Numbered from the stretch's first letter, positions 13,585-25,100 are shown. The stretch: DNA of 64,000 bases from Ceratodon purpureus (GCA_014871385.1 CM026426.1:80705566-80769565); one strand, 5' to 3'. A program made the numbers and translations. Notes: generated by a model from the sequence alone, not told the origin.

Positions 13585-15344
13585 TACATAAAAATGAAAT
13601 ATTAAAAATAAAGAATGAAAAAAAAATAAAAGAAAGAAGTAAAATAGAAGAAAAAAACAACAATAATAGAAGAATATAAAAAAGAAAAAAAAATTAAATA
13701 TGGAAAAAAAAGAAGGTAGAAAAATAAATAAAAGAAGGAAAAATAAAGAAAAAGAAATAAAGAAAAGATTGTAAACAAATGAAGAAGAAAAAATTTTAAA
13801 AATTCAAAACAAATTAAGAAACATCACTTGTAGGATGAAAGAACAAGCTATTGAAGTGTGGTGTAAGAATAATAAAAGTGAAGTTAATGAGTTATGGACA
13901 GTGGATTCCTAACATAGCAATTTAGAAATACATTATTGTATGATGAATGTAGAATTTTTTATACGTGATTTGAAAGAAGACTTGAGAGGCTAGAAATTTA
14001 CATGATGGAAAAAATATAACGTGAAAAATTAGTCTACATACATAGTTAATATTTTCATTTAACATTTTCTCATCTAGAGCTACTTTAAGTTCTTTTAATG
14101 ATAGAACATAAATTATAAAAATTTAATAAATGAACGTAATTTCTTTTGCCCCTTTTTAATTTTAATATGATATATATTAAAAAAAAACTTCCCTACCCCT
14201 AAAGGTGGGTGGGCGGGACATCCCCTTACAGGACAGCTTTTATCACCTTCCTCACCAAATTTCATTCAAAATTAGCCCATTCTCAATTCAAACCTTATCA
14301 AATCTATGCAGTCTCTTGTAATTCCTAATTACCAATTTAGTCACATAGTGCTTTTCACCAAAGAATTGTCAATCAACTCACTACTTACAAATAGTAGTGT
14401 ATGATAAAACAATCCATATAGTAAATAATATTGTCTTAAAACTGACTATACAAGATCAAACACAAAATAGTTTGAATTTCCAGAAATCCTCTCATTCCAC
14501 GAATGTTGGTGTAGTAAAGTAAGAAAATCCAGAGGTAAAGGACCTCACTTGTCCCCATAAACACAACCAAAACCATAGTTTGGATTATGTTTGTAGACAA
14601 GGTGTCAAAAGCCCTTTACAGCTTGTTATTGGAAAAATCAAACCCTACACCAAACATACAAATCAAAGGGAGAGATGAAAGAGTCTAATTGCAATCATAA
14701 ATTAGAGGACCTGTTTAGTAATTCCACCAGACTGAGCCATGTTGCACTTTGCTTTAGCTCCACACCACCATTTACCAAAACCTCAGAAGCTCTAAAAATC
14801 TCTCACACAAATGTAGCAAACTAGAAATACTTTCAAAGTAGACAAGTAAATAGATGCATATGGCAAAGAAACTCGTAAGATTTTATACCCTCAAAAAAGT
14901 CTGTAGAGATTCACTTGTTTGTTATATGGACAGTTTGTGTAAATGAATAGCCTATATAAATGAACAGCCTCGCTAGTCCAATCATCTCTGACCCTTAGAT
15001 GAAGGTAAACCTAGATCAAATGGTTATAAATTAGTGAATTGCTATAGTAAAGTTCAAGCTTGTAGTAAGCCCCAAGTAAAGTAAGCTTCAAGTTTGGAGT
15101 AACTACCAGTAAGCCATGTGTAAGGGAGGTGGGTGGGTTTCACTAATGTACACCTTAGTCAGCATATCATGCCATAATAAAGTGACTATGTAATTGTTCG
15201 CAAAGTTTTACAAGTAATGTGCAAATTTATTTTGCAAGATTACATAACCAAAGAGTGCAACTTCTATCAAAATCATCGTATAAAAACCCTATTTATTAGC
15301 CAAAAAATAAATTCTAAATTAAATACAAATATAAGAGCTTTCGA

Positions 15345-15530
15345 ATAAAAATAAATAAAAATAAATAAAAATAAGTAAAAATAAGTAAAAATAAATAAAA
15401 ATAAATAAAAATAAATAAAAATAAATAAAAATAAATAAAAATAAATAAAAATAAATAAAAATAAATAAAAATAAATAAAAATAAATAAAAATAAATAAAA
15501 ATAAATAAAAATAAATAAAATAAAGATAAA
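15345..15530 (+). repeat. 10-bp AT minisatellite (AAATAAATAA)n
   Basis: About 18 near-perfect copies of a 10-base unit, with two copies reading AAATAAGTAA. The long minus-strand ORFs across it (runs of YFYLFLFIFI) come only from this repeat and are not genes. Confidence 0.95.
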
Positions 15531-16531
15531 AATAAAAAACTTGTTGAAGGTAGAAAGAACAAGATATTGAAGTGTGTTGTAATAGAGAAATTAAAGTGAA
15601 ATTCAAAAGTTTCAACTACTTCCTAATAAAGTAATTTGAAAATAGATTAATGAGCAATCAAGGTAGATTTGTCCATACGTATTTTTTTGGAATAAGACAT
15701 ACGAAATTAGAAATTAGGATGATGGAAAATAGAAAACATAAGAAATTACTATACATACATTGTTGATTTCTTTATTTCATTTCTCATCTATGGCTATTTT
15801 AAATTATTTTAATGATAGAAAATAAATTAGAAAAAATAATAGATGAACATCATTTCTTCCTCTCTTAAAATAAGATATGAAATATTGAAAGAAAAAGAAG
15901 AAATGAAGGGAAAAAAAGGACAATTATTCAAGGACGAAAGAACAAGATATTGTAGAAATTACTTTATATATGTTCTTCATTTTTTTGTTTTTTAATTCAT
16001 CTACATCAATCTTAATTTTTTATTTTTTTTATGATAGGAAATTAAAAAAAATCAATAGACGAACATCATTTCTTTTGCCCCTTAAATAAAATTAAAGCTA
16101 TTGAAGTGTGATGTAATTGTGCAATCAAATTGAAGTAAAAGAGTTTTAGTTGGTTTTCATCTAAGGCTATTTCAAGTGATTTCATTTAAAAAGCAGCAGG
16201 CAAAGAAATAACAATTTAGATAAATGAACCTTATTTTTTCAAAGGGGAAAGACATAAAAAATTGATAGGATAAATGTATATATATTCATTTAATTTTTTT
16301 TTTTAAAAGATATTAGACAAATTTAATTCTAAGCTGAAATAATACTTTGAGTGATTTTTTCATGCATTCTAATAAAGATTGAACCGATCTACTTATGATG
16401 ATTCAACCATATGCAGTAAATATTTTGTTATTCTTCGAAACCTCCACATATTGCATAATGTCACTGCGAAAGCAAGGAAAATTTATTTAAACATTCACAT
16501 ATACGTTTAATCATACAAGCAATTTTTTTTT

Positions 16532-16534
<3 letters not shown>

Positions 16535-16625
<91 letters not shown>
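16535..16625. repeat. (TA)n microsatellite
   Basis: An uninterrupted TA dinucleotide run of about 90 bases, able to form a cruciform. Confidence 0.98.
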
Positions 16626-16627
<2 letters not shown>

Positions 16628-16639
16628 AGGATTTATTTG

Positions 16640-17220
16640 AGAATGGTAACTAAGTAAATTACTTTGGTTTAAGATAAGAGAGAATTAAGTGCTGGGGATA
16701 TACTAGCAAAATTTCCATTAATGTTGACACGATTACAAGCACAAGAGCTTTGAAGTGACGGCTTAGAAACGGGCAGGAAGTGATTACTGCCCTTTGTGAC
16801 TGGCAGTCACCAGTTACTGTCAATAGAGAGTGTGGTGATGACCGGTGATCGGCAGTGTGAAGGTTGGACATGACACTTGGTGACTCGTGGTCGGGGGTGA
16901 CCTTCATCTCGCACCTCTTGAGCTGGGGGTCAAAACTACTGTGCTTGTGGAGTCTGCCAAAGCTACGAGCTTTGCTCATAGATGAGATAGCGAGTGGAAA
17001 TTGCTAGGGCTCTAAGTGCCGCCAAATGTGGGTTTCTACGAGAGGTTGGTGAGCTTGGATTGTGGAGGTTTTTAGGTTAATTATACTTTCTCTTCTTTTG
17101 GCGCTGTCAAGGTAGCATTGGGGTGGCTGTGGACATAATTTGTGTAGATGGGTGAGGCAGTGATGGAGTGAAGCCAGTGTACACGCTTCGGAGACACAAC
17201 TAGTGCGCTGAAGGGGCGAA
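16640..17220. other. GC shift region upstream of decayed gene
   Basis: Base composition changes from AT-rich to GC-rich near 16.7 kb. Minus-strand ORFs (16659-16979, 17004-17449) show no motif and look like shadows of a formerly coding or 5' flanking segment of the plus-strand gene at 17.2 kb. Confidence 0.35.
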
Positions 17221-17694
17221 GTATTGGAGCGCAAGAGAGGAGGAGTGACGAAGACGACGCTGGGAGGGAGGGTCCGCGGAAGAAGCTGCAAGGGTCGTCA
17301 GGCAGAAGAGGGAAATCTCCTAGGAGCTTGCTGCCGAGGAAATGCGGAAGAAGGCGGCAGTATAGGAACGAGGTTGTGGTTGTGGTCGGGACGAGGTGGA
17401 GGGAGGAGCTGCAAAGGAGGTGCAAAAGAAAACAAGAGGAGTGGCACAAGGTAGAGCAAGAAGCCGGGACGAGGTGGAGGGAGAAATTGCCGCGGGTTTG
17501 AAGTCCACAGCGAAGAAGAAAGGGAAGGGGAATGTGCCGTCTGAGAAGGCTTGTACATGCATGGAAGATGTCAATAAGGAGATTTTGAGGCTGAAGAAGC
17601 CTCTTCGGGAGTTAAAGAAGGGGGATTTTGCAAAAGAGTATGGACTCCCCAACGAAGGAGACAATCCCCACCACTTCCGTTGAAGCACGGTCTC

Positions 17695-18094
17695 CATTAC
17701 GTGCAAAATGGGATCATGAAAAAGGCCATGTAAGCCTGCCCTTTCTAGGTGAACCCCCTGCTTTGGGCACCTCTGCCGCTGGTAGCGGATGCCAGAGTTG
17801 CTCCCCGCACAGAACTGCGTGGCGCACTCACAACAAAAGTCCTCGGAATATTAGTTGAGACATGAATGACTGGCTTGGGGTTTGGTCCCAAATGGTCAAA
17901 TGGTGTCAGCCCGGCATTGTAGCTTGTGCCCTCCACACGCCTCGCGGGGAGGTCATTGGTTCGAGCCCCAGTGGCGGTTGCTGGCACCACGGTGGCACAG
18001 CCAGTGCCATGTCAAAAAGTACGCGGGCAGCGCCCGTTTTTTCTCTCATGTGCCGCTTACACGGCCTTTTCATGACCCCATTTTGCACGTAATG
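17695..18094. mobile_element. 400-bp non-autonomous TIR element (MITE)
   Basis: The ends are inverted repeats of about 40 bases with a few mismatches, starting CATTACGTGCAAAATGGG. The first 150 bases align with the left end of element A (33633 onward) and with the reverse complement of the right end of element B (56442 backward). They share ...TAAG(C)...CCTG..., then TTAGGTGA- and GCTGGCAGCG-like words. The last 190 bases align with the left end of element B (46264-46450). It is therefore best read as a deletion derivative of the large family that joins the two termini. It sits inside the decayed RING-like gene. A possible imperfect target duplication (TCTCC / GCTCC) is not convincing. Confidence 0.8.
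17900..17975 (+). other. tRNA-like segment with Pol III B-box
   Basis: GGTTCGAGCCC at 17958-17968 matches the Pol III B-box / T-loop consensus. A weak A-box-like GTAGCTTGTGCC lies about 35 bases upstream. The same segment is present inverted in the end of element B near 46392-46440. It does not fold into a clear complete tRNA, so it is tRNA-derived at most. Confidence 0.45.
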
Positions 18095-19419
18095 CTCCAA
18101 TAGAGATCGTAGGTTGTTCGGAAAACCTTTCAGAGATGGCGGATGTAGCGAGTTCTATTGGCAGGGTTGCCAAGTTTGAGAGGTGGTGGACAAAGAGAAG
18201 TACTTGCATCAGATTTTGTACCAACATGAGGAGGAGGAAGAGAATCTGAACCTGATCACGTTAAGGTTTGCCAAAGGGATTGCTTTGGAGTACAAGGAAG
18301 GTGGTTGTCGTGTGAATTGGTGTGCGTTTGGGGAGGAGACCAACAAGCGACGGAGGAGCTGGTACACGTTGGACATGACAAAGATGGAGGAGCTCAAAAA
18401 GAGTATCGCGGAGTCCAAGTGCGTGGAGGGAAAGAGGAAGGTTGACGTATGAGGCAAGGAATGGCGCAGCATCATGGTCAAGCCCGCATGGGAAGGGAAG
18501 GTGGAGCAAGGGGACGCGGTAAGGGTGAGGGGTCGTGGGGCACTAGCTAAGTCAAAGAGTGGACTAGAATTCGCCATGGCTTTGGGTGTCTGCTTGCAGG
18601 AGGATGCACAAGCACGTGGTCAGAGTAGTGGCAGGTCGGTGAAGGGGGCAGTGGAGGAGCGGCTGCAAGACGTGGAGCGATTGATGCAGGCTATTTACTT
18701 GGAGCAAAAGCACAAGCGGGACGTGAAGAAAGAGGGAGCTCAACGGCTTGACGGCGCCATTTGGAAGAGCAAACAGTCTGAACGGGGCATGGGCACGTTG
18801 AGGAAATAAGAGGTGCAGAAGATGGCGTTGATTAGAGCACTTGAAGAGCAAGGGTTTGATGTGTACAAGGAGATGATCAAGATGGAGGGAATTCAGGAGT
18901 AGCTGGCAAAGGAAGAGGTCAAGGTCGCGGCCGCAAAGAAGGAGCTCGAGACTTTCGAGGCTAAGATGTAGGCATTGACAAGGGAGTTGGAGTCGGGCCA
19001 GCTGCAGTTTGATGCCCTTGCAGCAGAGAAGTTTTAATTGAAGCAAGGGAGAAGTAATATGAACTTTACTCCAAGTCCAATGGTGTATGCGCCTGGCGAT
19101 TCAATTATGCCCGGGTTTGGTTTTGCAGATGAGACCTCGTTGATCAAGATTACAGCTTGCTGCTTGTGTTCCTTGCCATTCCCGCAGAATGACATGGTTG
19201 TATCCTCTTGTAGACACTTGTATCATCCTTTTTGTGCTTCAGTAGTCTTTGTACAAAGGTGGAAGTGCGTGGCTATAGGGTGCCGAGAGATATATCATCC
19301 AGATTGGCACCAAAGGTTTGGTTGGGGAGAGCCACCTACGGATGCGGTGGAGAAGGCTAGGATGCTTGGACTTCCTAAAGAAAGGAGGAGACTGATGGAA
19401 GAGAGAACAAACTAGGCTA

Positions 19420-20510
19420 TGGCAAAGGTGTCTTCGGATGGTAAGTTTGCTTAAACATAATTTTCAGGCTCTTATTATGTGCTTTGCAATAAATAGTCAT
19501 TGTTGTGCAATGCAGGGATTTGAGTGCTTATGTACTACGTAGCTGAGATTGTAGTATGTGATTGTTCCACTTCCGGTGAGTTCTTAAAGTTTGTTATAGG
19601 AGGTATAACCAGTATAGTGTTGGCTCATAAGGTTGTACATTCTATACTTGTTGTGGTTGCAAGCACTCATCTGATTGTATGATTAGATTAGTTAAGCTTG
19701 CACAATGTATAAGAAGTCCAATTTCACTAACAACATGTGTCTGAACATATATCTTAGTGTCAAAGTCTAAATGCAATATGTGTACAAGAAGTTGCTTCAA
19801 TGAATTCCATAAGTTATTGTGTATTGCATAGTACTTGGTAAATTTAGTTAGGCACTGGAAATGTCATATTTGTATATTAGGCCCAATCTTCAAGTACATG
19901 CAGCTACTTAGAGCAAGTATCTTATGTACTCCATGTGACATAATGGTTGAAATGTACTTATGGTGCTATACGTAGACGACATTGTATTTGATGGAGCTAC
20001 AACAAGTATTTCTTGTCTTTATTTAACTTGGTAGTAGAAGTCCTACATGGTAAATATAGATTGAATCCGTGTCCTAGAGTACATTCAGAATTGCGGACTT
20101 GTACAAATGGTCCACCAGTTCAAATCCAATAGGTAGTGATAGTCCTGGTTCATTTGTGCTAGTCGACTGCAATTACATTCATTACCATGTGTATAGACTC
20201 TAATCTCTTGTGTCGTGGGAGGTTCTAGCCTAAGGTTTGCAACACTTAAGAAGGCTTTCAACAACACGGGACGTAGACTTGAAGGGGAGACAAGCTAGGC
20301 AGCATGCTTTGGAGGCGTGCCTCAGGAGTTTGGTGGAGTGGCGCAACGGATTGTGAGGGGCGAGAGCATTCAGTCTAGAGAAGAACCAAGGTTGGAGAAG
20401 CGGGTAGAGTAGGTGGTGATGGACTGTCTCTCGGAGGGCACTCATCTGAAAAGATCTGAACCAAATCTTAAGTCGGAAGAGGATTCTTAGATGACGAAAA
20501 AGCCAACACC
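19420..20510. other. No supported gene
   Basis: This is intermediate-GC sequence between the RING-like relic and the acidic ORFs. The minus ORFs at 20085-20445 show no known motif. It may be intron or 3' flank of the decayed gene. Confidence 0.4.
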
Positions 20511-20513
20511 AAG

Positions 20514-21666
20514 ATGTCCCCCCTACGTTCGAGCTCTAGCACTAGCATGTCAGATGGAAGTTCGAAAGATGATGCGACCTCTCAGGAGGGTGTAGAGGGG
20601 GAAGGAGACGGCGACATTAGTATGCAGCTGAGGCCTTCACCGCAAGATGGACACGGTGGCAGCTCTCAACAGCCAGCCAGGGAAAACCGTGTGGAAGGAG
20701 TGGAGCTTGTGGATGTGACGAGTCAAGAAGGGGGTCGAGGTGATCGGGTTATTGGTGTTGGTGTCAGTGGGAGCGGGAAGAAGGCGACTTAAGGTGCCCG
20801 CGTCGTTGGAAGCGGGAAGAAGAAGGCCGAGGCAGTAGAGGAGGGGACAACAATGGAAGGAGAAGCGGTGAAGGCAATGGAGAAGGGACCGCTTGCAGTG
20901 AAGGGGAAGGAGGAACCGCCACAACTTGAGAGAAAGGCTTTGACCAAGCCGGGATACACCGCCTGCCGAAACACAAGGAAAGAGGGCTTTGAGTAGAATA
21001 TGGTCAGGATGGTGTAGGAGCCATGGCTGGGGGTTTTGTGGAGACATTGGTGCAGGTGAAGGGTGCTGCCAAGTTCATGGAGGTATCAAGGAAGGCCAAG
21101 GGGGGGGGGGGGTAAAGGAGACCTTGGCGGCGGCAAAGGAGGAGGGCGATGCGGGGAGCACTAATGTAGATGCGGAGGAGTTCGATGTGCAAGCTTCAAG
21201 GGACTTGGAGGTAAAGAGTGGAGCAATGGAAGGAGAGGAAGCCGTGGAGGATACAGGAGTAGTGGAAGGAGCAGCTGACTTGAAAAACGCGGGAGCAACA
21301 TAGGGAGAAGGAGAAGGGGTAATGAAGTCGATTCAGCCTTGGTCTCCATTCAGGTTGAGAGCGAAGAGGGTAAAGGGTCCGACTATGGAGGATGATGATG
21401 GGACGCGACATCAGGTGGCGATAAAGAATGTGTACTCAGCTGACAAGACCACATACAAGGAGCTGGCCGGGATTGCCAGGGTGAGTGGGAGTCCCGCTGC
21501 TGTCCCTGAAACTAATGTGCAGACCAGGGCGCGTACCGCCAAGGAGGCAGAGCAAGTGGCAAACGAATCTTCTTCGTCAACCAGGGCCAAGGAAAGAAAG
21601 AATGAGGAGAGAAAGAATGAGAAGGGAAAGGGCGACAAGGTAGGTGGCGCACTCTTACAGAAATAG
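20514..21666 (+). pseudogene. Acidic/Ser-rich low-complexity coding relic
   Basis: Plus-strand ORFs (20514-20792, 20989-21303, 21322-21666) encode Glu, Gly, Ser and Lys-rich, probably disordered sequence. The last piece (114 residues) holds a more ordered-looking segment, TYKELAGIARVSG, and ends in a highly charged KERKNEERKNEKGKGDK run. A short G tract (about 21101-21112) causes a frame change. I do not recognise it. It lies just upstream of the SUVR relic on the same strand and could be its N-terminal disordered region, but no WIYLD domain typical of SUVR1/2/4 is visible. Confidence 0.35.
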
Positions 21667-21721
21667 CACAGAGTTGCCATGTAGAATCAGGCCTTGAGCA
21701 ATCTATAGGATTGCTTTTAGT

Positions 21722-21770
<49 letters not shown>
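21722..21770 (+). repeat. Poly-T tract
   Basis: About 49 consecutive T bases between the acidic ORFs and the SUVR relic. Read on the minus strand it is a poly-A tail, so a minus-strand retroposed sequence could end here. Confidence 0.95.
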
Positions 21771-21771
<1 letters not shown>

Positions 21772-22034
21772 ATCTACTGAGTTGCGGTAGAAATCTTGTA
21801 TAGAACGGATTTGCAGGTATGTTAATGTATCTAACCTCATCACTGAGGTCTTCCTGACAGAGAAGGTTCAAGGCTTGTTTATTTTTTCCCCCATACGGCT
21901 GTGCTAAAAGCCGCCCATCATGATTTCTTGGCATTTGTACTTTTGGTAGTCTTCCCTTGCAGTCCTAGAATTTTTCTTTTCTATTTTTAAGAGCATGACA
22001 AGGAGAAGGTGGTCTATTGGGATGGAATTCAACC

Positions 22035-23080
22035 AGGCCAAAGCTTGGTATGATATTGCAGATTTATCTAAGGGGCTCGAGAGGATTCCTTTCCTTGTTG
22101 GTCAATTTGAAATTGCTCTGGCTTATTTTCAATACATGAGTTCTAGTGTAGTCTATGACCAAGCACACGTGCCTAACACCCTTGAAAGCCTCCATCCCAG
22201 GGACTTCTCTCTATGTTCCCCGGAATGCTTGGGCGCGATTGGTACTTGTGCATGCCAATCTAGTCTAGTTGGAGGAGTTGCATACACTAAAGGAGGCCAA
22301 GTGGAGGATACGTATCTTGAGCCATGGAACAAAGAAGATGCACATTACTGTAAGAAGGATGCACGGTGTTTTAATGGAGATTTAGTGTGTTGGGGTCATG
22401 TGGGTCGTCTTTCCCATAAAGAGTGCAATGTCAAGTGTAGGTGTCATAGTGATTGTAGCAATCGTGTTATTGAGCAGGGGATGAAGTATCAAGTAGAGGT
22501 TTTTCCTACAGCCCTTATGGGGTGGGGGATTTGGACGATTGAGCTAATACCTAGAATTGCGTTTGTTTTTAAGTTGACGGGAGAGATTTGAACAAATGCT
22601 GAGCAAATGGTTAGAAACTTGGGGGTAGTTGGGGTTCAGTCCTATAGCTTGCAACTTGATGCTGACTGGGCCACTGAGCGGAAACTGGACGACCACAATG
22701 CACTATGCTTGGACTCTTCTCGGTTTGGAAATGTGGCCAGGTTTTTGAACCACATGCTAGAACTTGCGACCATATTCTATATACTCTATGGTCTTTCTTC
22801 TCACGTTTTCAACTTGGCTTGAATATGGGCCTCTATCTTTACACGTGTGAAGATTCTAACCAAGTGGATATACCTGTCTCTACAGAGAGTGTGGATCGTC
22901 GCTTTTATCATGTAGCATTTTTTGCAAATTGTATCATACGTCCTGGAGAGGAACCAACCTAGGACTATGGCACTAATTTGATCAGTGATGATCCGGACCT
23001 ACGTCGATTTTCTTGCAAGTGTATGAGTAAAATGTGTAGAGACAATGCCTTACCACTTGCCATCCAAAGGTCAACCACTA
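22035..23080 (+). pseudogene. SUVR-type histone-lysine methyltransferase (pre-SET/SET/post-SET) relic
   Basis: The translation follows the SUVR1/2/4 group. It begins LSKGLERIPF and continues with a Cys-rich pre-SET (CSPECLGAIGTCAC, AYTKGGQVED, ECNVKCRCHSDCSNRVI). The SET domain follows: GWGIWTIELIP, then LQLDADWATE, LCLDSSRFGNVARFLNH and FYHVAFFA. A post-SET CKCMSKMC ends the relic. These enzymes methylate histone H3 Lys9 in plant nuclei. This copy is dead: TGA at 22589-22591, a frameshift after FLNH, loss of the conserved RC..AN part of the NHRC..AN cofactor/substrate motif (here MLELAT), and TAG replacing the Trp before DYG near 22960. Family membership is clear from motif order. Parent gene and age are unknown. 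Confidence 0.85.
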
Positions 23081-23216
23081 AACCACCTAGGAGAAGATGA
23101 CTTCACATCTGTGTTGTGTTATCCTTCTAAAAAGCAGGAACACGCTTGTACATTCTTCCAGATTTTGAGCGAGTGCCCTTTGTATATGCATAAAAGAAGT
23201 TAATTTTGAACAATAA

Positions 23217-23436
23217 TTAAGCCCATGTACTGTTTGTACTACCGTATATATATCTAAAACAGTCTCTTTGTATATTTTTGATATACTACATGTACAAATA
23301 GGCCAAATGCAAAGATTTTGAAGAATAGTTTAGTCCATGTGCTGTTTGTAGTACCGTACGTATTCAAGATATACTCTTTGTACAGTTTTTGATACACTAT
23401 GTGTACAAGTAGGCCAAATGCAAGGATTTTTGGGAC
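23217..23436. repeat. Tandem duplication, ~110-bp unit
   Basis: 23217-23327 and 23328-23436 are diverged copies. Both hold CCATGT.CTGTTTGTA, TACCGTA, TCTTTGTA, TTTTGATA.ACTA and GGCCAAATGCAA. The minus ORF at 23254-23496 is a product of this duplication. Confidence 0.8.
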
Positions 23437-23938
23437 TCTTGGAACTTCAACTATTGTGTAGCAAACATAGAACAACTTGGATAAACATACAAGCATTTAA
23501 ATTCTGGAGCTGGAAGTCTCAAATTGAGTTTATAAACTTACTTGTGCATTCTTAGAATCAATGTTTCCAATGATATTGTTACAATACTACAAGTACATGT
23601 GAATATACCGCACTATACTCTGTAGAACCAAAGTATAATTAGAGAGAATTCTAAGAGCTACTATACAAAATAAATCAATTGTTTTTAATCATCTTTGAAC
23701 ACGTACCACTCTTATAAGGCGTCTTCACATATCTGATGCGTTTCACTTGACATCTTGTATACAAGAGTACCTTTAACTCTATGTGAAGCAAGAACCTTAG
23801 GGAATTTACAAGGTCTAACCACATGGGCATCAACATGTGCATCAACAGCTTTGTTACAGAGTACATACGTCTTCTCACCACGTCCATGCTTCTTGTAATA
23901 CTTTCCTTGGATCGCAATGTCTCTAGCCCTAAATATAC

Positions 23939-23951
23939 CCCCCCCCCCCCT
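23939..23951 (+). repeat. Poly-C tract
   Basis: A C run inside the minus-strand gene relic, where it reads as poly-Gly and coincides with a frame change. Confidence 0.9.
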
Positions 23952-24431
23952 CTCAAGGACAAGTCATGGGCTCTGTTAACACAAACTTCTTCGCTTGACA
24001 CTGGAGAATGTAGAATTCCACCCCGTCTTCGCTATCTTCTTTTGCATCAGGAATTTGGGACCCTACTGATTCTGCACGATTTCAGTGCGTTTGTAATTAA
24101 ACAGTGATTTCGCACGTCATACGTGTATTTAGAAGTGTCGTTATATTACGGAAGTGACCTGCATTACTAGGATGTTAATGTAGTGTATTTTCAATGGTTA
24201 TGAAAAAAACGTTGTTTCTGCACAGAAGTCGTGCATGACGGAATCCGTACGTTAATTGTGTATCTACATTATAAGACTAATAAAACACGGATAATATGCA
24301 ATTGCATTCAATGCGGATCTAGTATTGTATACGTATCATATCAATGCCTTTTATTACATTCGTACAATTTTAGTATCTATCATGATGCAAATTATTTTCG
24401 TACAACATCCGTGTACAATATTTTATTATTA

Positions 24432-24485
24432 TTTTGAGAATCGTTTGGAATCTTTTGGAATATTTTGGAATCTTTTGGAATATAG
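24432..24485 (+). repeat. TTTTGGAATC(T) short tandem repeat
   Basis: About five copies of TTTGGAAT at 9-11-base spacing inside the 1.47-kb TIR element. Confidence 0.85.
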
Positions 24486-24502
24486 TGCTAAAAATTGTTT
24501 TG

Positions 24503-24835
24503 GAAAAAAAAATTCGCATAGCTATAAACATGCAAAGTCCGCTCGGAAAATAAAAATAGCTCATAGCCATGACGATTTTGGCCACTAAAACAAAAAAAAC
24601 AAAATATTCTGAAAACAATTGTAGATATAGATAACATTCTGCATAATCTAGTGCAAAAAAAAAATTTGAAAAAAAAGTTTATTTCACATAGTTAAAAACA
24701 TTCAAAGTCCGCTAGGAGAAAAAGAACAACTCACAGCCATGACTATTTTGGCCCAAAAAAAAAATATTTCAAAAATTCTGAAAAAAATTATAGATGTAGA
24801 AAAAGGCCTGCATGTTGTAGTGCAAAAAAGAATTT
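24503..24835 (+). repeat. ~165-bp tandem duplication inside the TIR element
   Basis: 24503-24668 and 24669-24835 are direct copies. Each holds CATGCAAAGTCCGCT / CATTCAAAGTCCGCT, GCCATGAC.ATTTTGGCC, ATTCTGAAAA, TGTAGATAT / TAGATGTAG and TAGTGCAAAAAA. Divergence is mainly in A-run length. Confidence 0.85.
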
Positions 24836-24929
24836 GAATTTCTTTTATTAAGACATGGCAAAAAATTGCCAATGGACTCTTATTTGTATAATTAGCAAAA
24901 GAATTCTATTGTATGCAACAAGGATTTGA

Positions 24930-25100
24930 GGTGGTGCTTGAGGTGGTGCAGTGGTTAGGAGATTGGCTTGTGGACTAAGGAGTGAGGAATTCAAATCTTC
25001 CCACCTGACATAGAGGTCGAGAACTTTTGGTGAGCCCAGATGTGGGATGGCCAGCTTAAGTAGATGGAGCAGTCAGATAGTAAGCGATTCCGTAACCTTT
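24930..25100 (+). mobile_element. tRNA-derived SINE-like sequence
   Basis: GTGGTGCAGTGGTTAGGA (24943-24960) resembles a Pol III A-box region. About 40 bases on, GGAATTCAAATCTTC resembles a decayed B-box. A T/A-rich tail follows. This is the layout of a tRNA-derived SINE head. It lies nested in the 1.47-kb TIR element. No flanking target duplication was identified. Confidence 0.5.

Larger units (their letters stand above)
13440..16320. repeat. Degenerate tandem repeat array
   Basis: A block recurs at least four times. It holds a TGATAGAAAA-like line followed by AATGAACATCATTTCTTC (near 13524, 14097, 15811, 16031, and weaker at 16190). A second line of the form GAACAAGCTATTGAAGTGTG recurs near 13841, 15557 and 16090. 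Simple-sequence expansions (poly-C at 13572-13584, A-rich runs, the 10-bp array at 15345) sit inside individual units. I see no coding potential. ORFs here are low-complexity artefacts. Confidence 0.6.
17224..19416 (+). pseudogene. Decayed coiled-coil / RING-like zinc protein gene
   Basis: Collinear plus-strand ORFs (17396-17683, 18183-18452, 18474-18809, 19038-19415) appear to be pieces of one protein. The N-terminal part is Lys/Glu-rich. A middle domain carries GGCRVNWCAFGEE, RRSWYTLDM and RGRGALAKSKSGLEFAMALG. A coiled coil follows, then a C-terminal zinc cluster: CCLCSLPF, CRHLYHPFC, WKCVAIGCREIYHP and WHQRFGW. That cluster has the same layout as the RING-like end of module 2 in the two large transposons at 39-41 kb and 49-50 kb, which end WLGQWGF. 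In-frame stops lie near 18450, 18807, 18900, 18969 and 19033, and a 400-bp TIR element splits it. Function unknown; a zinc-binding, possibly RING-type role is inferred from Cys/His spacing only. Confidence 0.55.

Noticed and set aside
15314-15615. Membrane protein ORFs (FIFIYFYLF repeats, minus strand)
   Set aside because: Pure translation of the 10-bp AAATAAATAA array in two frames.
17900-17975. Functional tRNA gene
   Set aside because: A B-box is present, but no full cloverleaf or clear anticodon arm could be drawn, and the segment is part of a transposon end.
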